64,000 nucleotides of DNA from Pedobacter westerhofensis (GTDB taxonomy: Bacteria; Bacteroidota; Bacteroidia; Sphingobacteriales; Sphingobacteriaceae): positions 1 to 64,000 of the forward strand of contig NZ_FXTN01000007.1 in the NCBI RefSeq assembly GCF_900182595.1, read 5' to 3'. Positions 53,128 through 61,195 of this stretch are shown one piece after another (position 1 is the stretch's first letter; each line of letters starts with the position of its first letter). Under the pieces are notes generated by a model. The model worked only from the letters and a program-made list of their open reading frames with translations, made no database searches and had not been told where the DNA came from. A program made the position numbers and the translations under genes.

Positions 53128-53547
53128 ATGACACAAATTAATGTATACCTCACCTTTGATGGTAATTGTGCCGAAGCGATGAACTTCTATAAAGAATGCC
53201 TGGGCGGAGAACTCATGCTCAATAAAGTTGAAGGTTCTCCGGCAGAAGGAGAATGCGCTGAAGCAAAACCAGGTGCAATTATGCATGCTGAGCTCAAAAA
53301 GGACAATCTACTGCTGATGGCATCGGATATGCTGATGCAAACAGAACTATTAAGGGGCAATGCTACAGCGCTGTCTTTAAATTGCAGCAGTGAGACGGAG
53401 ATCAGGGGTTATTTTGATAAGCTTTCTGCCGGCGCAAGCGACATCCATCCTTTAAAAGTTGAGTTTTGGGGAGCCTTATTTGGTATGTTTACAGACAAAT
53501 TCGGTGTACGATGGTTGCTGAATTTCGATCAGAATACTGAACACTAG
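53128..53547 (+). CDS. VOC-family protein, PhnB-like
   Basis: 139 residues of glyoxalase/VOC fold: INVYLTFDGNCAEAMNFYKE, ECAEAKPGAIMHAELKKDNL and FGMFTDKFGVRWLLNFDQ. The PhnB-like subgroup includes proteins of unknown activity. The gene stands alone and is followed by a terminator. Confidence 0.88.
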   Translation: MTQINVYLTFDGNCAEAMNFYKECLGGELMLNKVEGSPAEGECAEAKPGAIMHAELKKDNLLLMASDMLMQTELLRGNATALSLNCSSETEIRGYFDKLSAGASDIHPLKVEFWGALFGMFTDKFGVRWLLNFDQNTEH

Positions 53548-53584
53548 CTCGAAAATCTTATCTGTTTCTTTGTGGTTAACTATT

Positions 53585-53624
53585 AATGCCCTGTCTGCTG
53601 TATGCGGGCGGGGCATTTTTTTTA
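53585..53624 (+). terminator. Terminator after the VOC gene
   Basis: AATGCCC and GGGGCATT pair across a loop of about 18 nt, followed by a run of eight or so T. Confidence 0.75.
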
Positions 53625-54182
53625 TCTATGACAACTGCAATTTTTTGTACGTTGCTTTCCTTAAAAGTTCATCTATAGTAGTTTACTGTTTTTTTTATTC
53701 CAGGTTCTGCCCCTCTGTCTAAAGAAGCTTTCACCGATTTTCTGAGTTTAAATTCTATGGCGTGTCAATTTTTTGATGTAAAGAAATTATTTTTTAAAAT
53801 GAATAATAATGAATAAAAATGAACACAATAATTTGAGTTTAAATTTCTTTTATATTAATGTTAATTGAACATTAAGAATTGATACAGAAAAACGTTTTAA
53901 AAAGATATAAATGACGCTATTCATTTTGTTCATTGTTTTAGCGCTGTTTTAAGTCGTTTAAACAAGTAAATGTTTATTTACTAGGTAATTGTAAAATTTA
54001 TGAGACTAAAAAAAATCATTTAAAGATTTAATTATAAATCGATAGCTTTATATCAGTTAATGACAATTAAGATAAAACTATATAGAGTTTAGACATTTAT
54101 ATAGTCAGTTATATAACTATGAATTGATATAATTTAACTTTTTTATGTGATTATTTGAAAGAAACAACTATTAATTATCGAT
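53625..54182. promoter_or_regulatory. Long AT-rich region upstream of the synthase genes
   Basis: This stretch of about 560 nt before the large synthase gene holds no gene. It is strikingly AT-rich compared with the GC-richer synthase genes that follow, with many short A and T runs. The promoter of the synthase operon must be here, but no -33/-7 pair stands out by eye. Confidence 0.45.
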
Positions 54183-57100
54183 ATGAAAGCTGCCACTATA
54201 GTCGGGATTACTCCGTTTGAAATGCCTGATGTAAATCTCGCTCTCCAGTTATCTAATGCTAAAGCCTTTCCTGTACTTCATTTGGGTAGAGACCATGCCA
54301 CTGCTGTCAGTGCACTAACGCAACTCTCTTCAGTCCATTCAGGCGAATTTGGGGTTTGTATGGTTTCGGGTTACTGTCAGGATGTTCCGCTGCCTGCACA
54401 GGTCAGTATGATTGTTTTACCATGGGGATTAAAAGTGAATACCCGCGAGAACATGAAATTATTTTATCAGGTACATACCCTCGATGAAGCCATGCAGGCC
54501 ATGGCTGCCGGAGCGGGGGCAATTGTTGTGAAGGGTAATGAAGGTGCCGGTAAAGTAGGATATGAATCTTCCTTTGTACTCTTCCAGCGCATTATTGTAG
54601 CAGTAAAAGATATCGATGTTTATGTACAGGGCGGGGTGGGCATACACACTGCTGCGGCAGTAATGGCATTAGGTGCCAGGGGGGTAGTGCTGGACAGCCA
54701 GCTGGCGCTTTTCCCGGAAGCGGGCACACCGTCAGCCGTTAGGCAGGCATGTGAGAAGCTAAGCGGGAACGAAACCCGGCTCTTTGGTGATTTTCGGGTA
54801 TTGGTACGGCCAAATTCGCCGGCAATCGATAGCCAGGCTACTGAAAAAGATATCGAAAACTACCTTCATGATTTTGACCTGGAGAACAGCTATATGCCAT
54901 TGGGGCAAGATATTGCCATTGCGACAGACCTTGTAAGCCGTTATAAGAAACTTGACAGGCTTATTCCGGCCATTCATGAATCGGTGCAAGGACATCTGAA
55001 ACAGGCAAAGGCACTGAACATTATCAGTCCGGGAAATGCCCTGGCGAAAGATCTGAATATCACTTTTCCAATTGCCCAGGGGCCAATGACGCGTGTGAGC
55101 GACGTGGCCCCCTTTGCAGATGCTGTGGCGGCTGCGGGCGCATTACCATTCATTGCACTTTCCCTGTTAAAAGGTGGACGCGCGAGAGACCTGATCCACG
55201 AAACGAAAACGCTGGCGGGCAATAAGACCTGGGGAGTAGGGATTCTTGGATTTGCACCGCAGGAATTGCGCGAGGAGCAGATGGAATATATAAAAGAAGC
55301 CATGCCGCCGGTTGTACTCATTGCAGGCGGTCGCCCTTCACAGGCAAAATCTCTTGAAAAACTGGGGATCAAAACGTTCCTGCATGTTCCTTCGGTATCC
55401 CTGCTGGATATGTTTTTAAAAGAGGGTGCCCGCAGGTTCGTATTTGAAGGCCGGGAATGCGGCGGGCATGTTGGCCCCTTATCCGGTATGGTACTATGGG
55501 AAAAACAAATCGAACGTTTATTGCTTGAAGACCATCCCGAAGAGATCAGCGTTTTTTTTGCAGGCGGGATCCATGATGCACGCTCTGCTTCATTTATAGC
55601 CGTAATGGTTGCCCCGCTTGCCGCCAGGGGGATTAAGGTGGGCGTGCTGATGGGCACCTCGTACCTGTATACGGAAGAAGCGGTATCTACCGGCGCTATC
55701 CTGGCCAGGTTCCAGGAACAGGCAATGCAGGCCAGTGATACTGTATTGCTTGAGACGGCCCCCGGTCACGAAACCAGGTGCCTCAAATCGCCTTTTGCCG
55801 AATTTTTCAACCTCGAAAAAGAAAAACTCAGCAGGCAGGGGATAGACAAAAAAGAGATCTGGGCGCAACTGGAAACCCTCAATGTAGGACGGCTTCGCAT
55901 CGCGGCAAAAGGAATAGAACGCAGGGGCGATGAGCTTAAAAACATAGCGGATGAAGAACAACTGCAGCTGGGCATGTATATGATCGGACAGGTCGCTGCG
56001 ATCTGCAATACAATTATTTCGATACAGGATTTGCACAGAGATGTAGCCGAAGGTAATTACAGTTATATCGAAAACGCGGCATTATTGCCAATCCCAGGCG
56101 CGAGGGATAAATCCCTGAATGTTGCCATTATTGGAATGGAATGCATTTTTCCGGGCGCAAAGAATATTGATGAATACTGGCGTAACATCGTGCTGGGAGC
56201 AGATTCAATTACCGAAGTGCCTGACGAACGCTGGAACAAATCCTTGTACTACAATCCTGAATCAGCCGATGGCGATATGTCGCATTCCAAATGGGGAGGC
56301 TTTATTCCGCTGATCGACTTTGATCCGCTGGAATTTGGCATACCTCCAAAATCACTGGCTGCCATAGAGCCCACGCAGTTACTGACTTTGCTGGTCGCGA
56401 AAAGAGCCCTTGAAAAGGCTGGTTATCAGGATGGCGGCTTCAATGCCGAGAACGTATCGGTAATTATCGGTGCAGAAGGTGGAAATGACCTGGCGAACAG
56501 CTATAGTTACAGGTGTTATACCAAGCAGGTATTTGGTGAAATGCCCGCAGAACTTGACCAGTCGCTCCCAAGAATGACCGAAGATTCTTTTCCGGGAATC
56601 CTGGCAAATGTGATTTCGGGGCGCATTACCAACAGGCTCAACCTGGGCGGGCGTAACTTTACGGTAGATGCCGCCTGTGCATCCTCCCTGGCGGCACTGG
56701 ACCTGGCATGCCAGGAACTGGTGTCAGGCAAATCGGATATGGTCCTAACCGGCGGTGCAGATCTGCACAATGGCATCAACGACTATCTGATGTTCTCCAG
56801 CACACATGCATTGTCGCGCAAAGGAAAATGCGCTACATTTGATGCAGGTGCCGACGGGATCGCCCTTGGCGAAGGTATCGCGATAGTAGTACTGAAAAGA
56901 CATGAAGATGCCCTGAGGGATGGGGACACCATTTATTCCGTGATCCAGGGGATCGGCGGTTCCAGTGACGGGAAAAGCCTGGGCTTAACTGCTCCCCGCA
57001 AGTCCGGACAGGTAAAGGCGCTGGAACGTGCGTATGCGCAAGCAGGAATTTCGCCGTCGGCACTGGGACTGGTTGAAGCCCACGGGACGGGTACTGTGGT

Positions 57101-60100
57101 AGGTGACAGAACTGAACTCAGCGCATTAACCGATATGCTCAATCAATCGGGCGCCACTGCCGGTCAGACCTACCTCGGCTCTGTGAAAACACAGATTGGG
57201 CATACCAAATGCGCTGCAGGTCTGGCCGGACTGATCAAGGCCAGTTTATCGGCATACTATGGGATCAGACCGCCCACCATTAACCTTAAGGTTCCCAACG
57301 ACTATTACAATCCCTCAACCAGTCCTTTTGCTTTTCATACTGCGGCAGGCCTGTGGATGGACGATGACCGGAAAGCCGGCGTAAGCGCCTTTGGTTTTGG
57401 AGGGACAAATTTTCATGCCGTAATTGAAAGCAGCCACGTGGTTTCTGCGGAGCATCCTGTGATCAAATCCTGGCCGGCAGAGCTGTTTGTTTTTAAAGGC
57501 AGCACCTATGACGAGGCCAGGATCAGACTGAGCAGGGTGAAGGCACTGCTCGAAGAAAATGACAGTATAGATTTAAAAAATATCGCTTACAGTTTGGCGC
57601 TCAGCGGCAACTCAGAGATCCAGCTCACGATTGTGGCCAGCAGTGCCGAAGACCTGAGCATGAAGATTGACCTCGCATTGTCAGGCGTGGAGAGCCATGA
57701 TACCTTTATTACCAAAAGAAGAGATGGCAAGGTGGCCTTTATGTTTCCCGGTCAGGGCAGCCAGCGCATCAACATGGCCCGTGATCTGTTTGTCATCTTC
57801 CCCGCTATGCGCAGGCTGCTGAGCAGATACCCTGATTATGAGAAAGTACTTTTTCCCAACGCTGTATTTGAGGACGCTGCCTTAAAAGCCCAGAAAGAGA
57901 AAATTAAAGATACCCGCATGGCACAGCCATTACTGGGCATGGTAGATCTCGCACTGGCTAATTTTTTAAGAGAGCTGGGCATTGAGCCTGATATGGTTGC
58001 CGGGCACAGCTACGGCGAACTGCCGGCTTTATGTTTTGCCGGTGCCTTTGCAGAAGATCAGCTGGTACCGCTGAGCGAGCAGAGGGCTGCCGCCATTTTA
58101 GGGGCCGTAACGGGCGAAGATCCCGGTGCAATGATCGCAGTGAACTCTCCCAAAGAAGATATCTTCAGACTGATTGAAGGCTGGGAGAATGTGTATGCGG
58201 TAAACTACAATTCGCCATCACAGATTGTATTTGCGGGCACTACGGCAGCAATAAAAAAACTTGGCGAACTGCTAAAAACTTCCAGAATATCGTTCAGGCC
58301 GCTTGAAGTAGCCTGTGCATTCCACAGCCCGCTGGTAGCAAAGTCCAGCGAGCTTTACCAGGAAGTACTGAAAGGTGTCTCCTTTAATCAGCTGTCGCTG
58401 CCGGTCTGGTCAAATACCACGGCAACATTATATCCTGAACAGGCCGATGCAGTGAAGGAAAGATTGTGCAGCCACCTGGTACAACCGGTAAAATTTGCAG
58501 ATCAGATCATGCAGATGTATGAAGATGGTGCCCGGGTATTCATCGAGGTTGGTCCCGGAAAAGTACTGAGCACGCTAACCAAAGCGTGTTTGGGCAAAGA
58601 CGAGTTGCTGCTGCATACCGAAGATCAGGGAACCCATAAAATGTCGCACCTGCTCTGTACGATTGCTTCGTACCTGGCCTCGGGCAGAACGATAAAACTC
58701 GCCAGGCTCTTTGAGGGCCGCGATTGCGTGCTGCTCGATCTGGACGATACTGCCAAATATAAAAAGAGCCCTGCCATATGGCTCGTGAACGGACAACATG
58801 CTTACCCCTCGGTAGGGGCGCTGCCATCATACGGTGCCCCACCTATTGTAGAACCAGTAAAAATGAAAATCAACGAAACGAAAACAGAACAGGTAAGTGT
58901 AACTGCCCATGGTACAGAGCTGATGATGCAGGAATATCTGAACAGCATGAAAATGATGATCCAGGCGCAGCGGGATGTGATGCTGCAGTTTCTCGGACAA
59001 CATGTACCTGCCGCAAGGCCAATGGATTTTCCGCAGCATTTCAGTCAGCCGCTGCAGGCACCCGAACTGGTGCTCAAAGAACCTGCTGCGCAGCATATAG
59101 AAATAGCTTTTCAGGCGCCGGTGATCCATCTGGACGTCAACGAGATATTGCTGCAGATCGTCAGCGATAAAACTGGTTACCCTCAGGAAATGCTGGGCAT
59201 GGAGATGGACCTCGAAGCAGATCTTAGCATCGATTCCATTAAAAGGATGGAAATCATAGGCACCCTGCGCACGGCACTCGGCGGCTTTAACCAGTCGGAC
59301 ACCACCGAAGATGCATTTATGGAACAGCTTTCAGGCATTAAAACTTTAAGCGGGCTGCTGGGCTGGATTAATGAAAATGCAGTTTCGGCAGGCGGACCAG
59401 CAGCTGCGGAACAAACAGAGATCACGGTAAAAGTAGATCCCCACAGGTTCAGTGTTGAGGATATCCAGTCGGCTTTACTGCATACCGTAAGTGAAAAAAC
59501 CGGTTATCCACAGGAAATGCTGGGGATGGACCTGGATATGGAGGCAGACCTGAGCATTGATTCGATCAAGCGGATGGAGATCATTTCAGAAATGAAAGAG
59601 AAAGTCGGGTTCCGTATAGCGGATAATGATACCGAAGATCTTATGGAAAAGCTTGCGGCGATTAAAACCTTAAGCGGCCTGGTGAGCCTGATCGCAAAAA
59701 TTGAAGCAGAAAGTTTTGAACCTGTAACAGCTGCAAAAAAGATCATTGAGGAAAGTACTCCGGCCGCCGAACAGCTGTACAGGCTGCGGTTTGAGCTAAA
59801 GCAGTCGGCGCTGGGAGACCAAAACACTGCGGCATTGAAAGACAGCCGGTTTGCCATCACCGGAGAACAGGGAGCCGGTGCCAGGGCTATCAAAAGCCTT
59901 TTTGAAGAACATGGTGTTACTGCTGATCTGGTGCCCGCTGCTGAAGACCTGAAAGGTTACCAGGGATTGATTATCCTCAACCTGTTTAATGAAGAACATC
60001 AGCGTGGTATGATCGACTATATTGAAATGATCAAAGCCCTTGATTTTGACCAGTTCAAATGGGTGTATTTTGTTTCTGATACACAAAGCACGGTAGATGC

Positions 60101-61184
60101 AAGCTCAGACCCCGGCCTGCTGAGGCGTTTTCAGGGTTATGCAGGCTTATTCAAAAGCCTCGACAAAGAATATGAAAACACAAAATGCAGGATCATCAGT
60201 TTAAAAGAAAAGCTTTCAGCAGCGGATATTGCCGCAATTACGCTGAACGAAATCCTGAACCCTGATCAACCGGCAGAAGTAGTTTACCAGGGAAATGTGA
60301 GACATACTATAGAACTGGTCCCATCTGAACTGTCTACCGGCGATGCTCCTGTTGAGCTCGGCAAAGATGCGGTTGTACTCGTTTTGGGCGGCGGACAGGG
60401 GATCACCTCTAACCTGGTTATGCACCTGGCAAAGGATTATCCCTGCCGTTATATCCTGGTAGGCCGCTCTTCTGATCCGCGTGCCAATGGCCAGGAACAG
60501 TTTTCTTCCCTCAAAACAAAGGACGAAATCAGAGATTACCTGATCAGGCAGGGCGAGCTCAGGAAGCCTGCGGATATAGAGCGTGAAACCAACCGGATAG
60601 ATAAAGCTAACCAGATTCTTGAAACTATCAGCTCGCTGCAGAAGAGCGGCTCGGCGGTTTCCTATGTTTCGCTGGACCTGCGGGATGAAGAGGAGCTCAG
60701 CCGGCTGATTACCGGAATATATGAAGAATATGGCAGACTAGACGGCGTGATCCATGGGGCCGGTTTGCTTGAAGATAAACTGTTCCATGCTAAAAGTGTG
60801 GAATCATTTCAAAGGGTGTTCGATACCAAAGTTACTCCCCTCCGGGTATTGGCAGAACAGCTGAGGCCCGAAACGCAGTTCATGATATTTTTTTCCAGTA
60901 TTGCCTCCGTGTACGGTAACCGGGGCCAGACCGATTATGCAGCTGCAAACAGTGTGATGGACAGGTATGCCTGGGCACTGAAAGAAAAAATCAGCGGAAA
61001 AGTGATGGCCATCAACTGGGGGCCATGGAAAGGCGCCGGAATGGTTTCCGCTACGCTGGAGAAGGAATATGAGCGCAGGGGAATTGCCCTGATCCCGCTG
61101 CAGGAAGGAATGGAAAAATTTGTTGATGAACTGAAGTATGGTAAAGAAAGCCAGGTACTGATCATGGCAGGTAATCAATGGTAG
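54183..61184 (+). CDS. Multidomain PUFA/lipid-synthase-like polyketide synthase: NMO-NMO-KS-AT-ACP-ACP-KR
   Basis: 2333 residues. Residues 1-600 hold two nitronate-monooxygenase/enoyl-reductase-like barrels: a first with VVKGNEGAGKVG (near 120) and a second with FEGRECGGHVGP (near 420). Then come the ketosynthase (VAIIGMECIFPGA from 647; Cys832 in DAACASSL; EAHGTGT), acyltransferase (FMFPGQGSQ; Ser1276 in GHSYGE), two acyl carrier domains with DSIKRMEI (Ser1685, Ser1794), and a ketoreductase from about 2060 (VLVLGGGQGI; Tyr2252 in TDYAAAN). The DSIKR-type carriers mark the PUFA-synthase (PfaA) group of iterative lipid synthases. It is 11 nt before the second synthase gene. Product unknown. 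Confidence 0.9.
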   Translation: MKAATIVGITPFEMPDVNLALQLSNAKAFPVLHLGRDHATAVSALTQLSSVHSGEFGVCMVSGYCQDVPLPAQVSMIVLPWGLKVNTRENMKLFYQVHTLDEAMQAMAAGAGAIVVKGNEGAGKVGYESSFVLFQRIIVAVKDIDVYVQGGVGIHTAAAVMALGARGVVLDSQLALFPEAGTPSAVRQACEKLSGNETRLFGDFRVLVRPNSPAIDSQATEKDIENYLHDFDLENSYMPLGQDIAIATDLVSRYKKLDRLIPAIHESVQGHLKQAKALNIISPGNALAKDLNITFPIAQGPMTRVSDVAPFADAVAAAGALPFIALSLLKGGRARDLIHETKTLAGNKTWGVGILGFAPQELREEQMEYIKEAMPPVVLIAGGRPSQAKSLEKLGIKTFLHVPSVSLLDMFLKEGARRFVFEGRECGGHVGPLSGMVLWEKQIERLLLEDHPEEISVFFAGGIHDARSASFIAVMVAPLAARGIKVGVLMGTSYLYTEEAVSTGAILARFQEQAMQASDTVLLETAPGHETRCLKSPFAEFFNLEKEKLSRQGIDKKEIWAQLETLNVGRLRIAAKGIERRGDELKNIADEEQLQLGMYMIGQVAAICNTIISIQDLHRDVAEGNYSYIENAALLPIPGARDKSLNVAIIGMECIFPGAKNIDEYWRNIVLGADSITEVPDERWNKSLYYNPESADGDMSHSKWGGFIPLIDFDPLEFGIPPKSLAAIEPTQLLTLLVAKRALEKAGYQDGGFNAENVSVIIGAEGGNDLANSYSYRCYTKQVFGEMPAELDQSLPRMTEDSFPGILANVISGRITNRLNLGGRNFTVDAACASSLAALDLACQELVSGKSDMVLTGGADLHNGINDYLMFSSTHALSRKGKCATFDAGADGIALGEGIAIVVLKRHEDALRDGDTIYSVIQGIGGSSDGKSLGLTAPRKSGQVKALERAYAQAGISPSALGLVEAHGTGTVVGDRTELSALTDMLNQSGATAGQTYLGSVKTQIGHTKCAAGLAGLIKASLSAYYGIRPPTINLKVPNDYYNPSTSPFAFHTAAGLWMDDDRKAGVSAFGFGGTNFHAVIESSHVVSAEHPVIKSWPAELFVFKGSTYDEARIRLSRVKALLEENDSIDLKNIAYSLALSGNSEIQLTIVASSAEDLSMKIDLALSGVESHDTFITKRRDGKVAFMFPGQGSQRINMARDLFVIFPAMRRLLSRYPDYEKVLFPNAVFEDAALKAQKEKIKDTRMAQPLLGMVDLALANFLRELGIEPDMVAGHSYGELPALCFAGAFAEDQLVPLSEQRAAAILGAVTGEDPGAMIAVNSPKEDIFRLIEGWENVYAVNYNSPSQIVFAGTTAAIKKLGELLKTSRISFRPLEVACAFHSPLVAKSSELYQEVLKGVSFNQLSLPVWSNTTATLYPEQADAVKERLCSHLVQPVKFADQIMQMYEDGARVFIEVGPGKVLSTLTKACLGKDELLLHTEDQGTHKMSHLLCTIASYLASGRTIKLARLFEGRDCVLLDLDDTAKYKKSPAIWLVNGQHAYPSVGALPSYGAPPIVEPVKMKINETKTEQVSVTAHGTELMMQEYLNSMKMMIQAQRDVMLQFLGQHVPAARPMDFPQHFSQPLQAPELVLKEPAAQHIEIAFQAPVIHLDVNEILLQIVSDKTGYPQEMLGMEMDLEADLSIDSIKRMEIIGTLRTALGGFNQSDTTEDAFMEQLSGIKTLSGLLGWINENAVSAGGPAAAEQTEITVKVDPHRFSVEDIQSALLHTVSEKTGYPQEMLGMDLDMEADLSIDSIKRMEIISEMKEKVGFRIADNDTEDLMEKLAAIKTLSGLVSLIAKIEAESFEPVTAAKKIIEESTPAAEQLYRLRFELKQSALGDQNTAALKDSRFAITGEQGAGARAIKSLFEEHGVTADLVPAAEDLKGYQGLIILNLFNEEHQRGMIDYIEMIKALDFDQFKWVYFVSDTQSTVDASSDPGLLRRFQGYAGLFKSLDKEYENTKCRIISLKEKLSAADIAAITLNEILNPDQPAEVVYQGNVRHTIELVPSELSTGDAPVELGKDAVVLVLGGGQGITSNLVMHLAKDYPCRYILVGRSSDPRANGQEQFSSLKTKDEIRDYLIRQGELRKPADIERETNRIDKANQILETISSLQKSGSAVSYVSLDLRDEEELSRLITGIYEEYGRLDGVIHGAGLLEDKLFHAKSVESFQRVFDTKVTPLRVLAEQLRPETQFMIFFSSIASVYGNRGQTDYAAANSVMDRYAWALKEKISGKVMAINWGPWKGAGMVSATLEKEYERRGIALIPLQEGMEKFVDELKYGKESQVLIMAGNQW

Positions 61185-61195
61185 CTTCATCATCT

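Noticed and set aside
54974..56036. Minus-strand frames inside the large synthase gene (also at 56516, 59504 and 60804)
   Set aside because: Long shadow frames are expected opposite GC-richer coding DNA; the plus-strand domains are clear.
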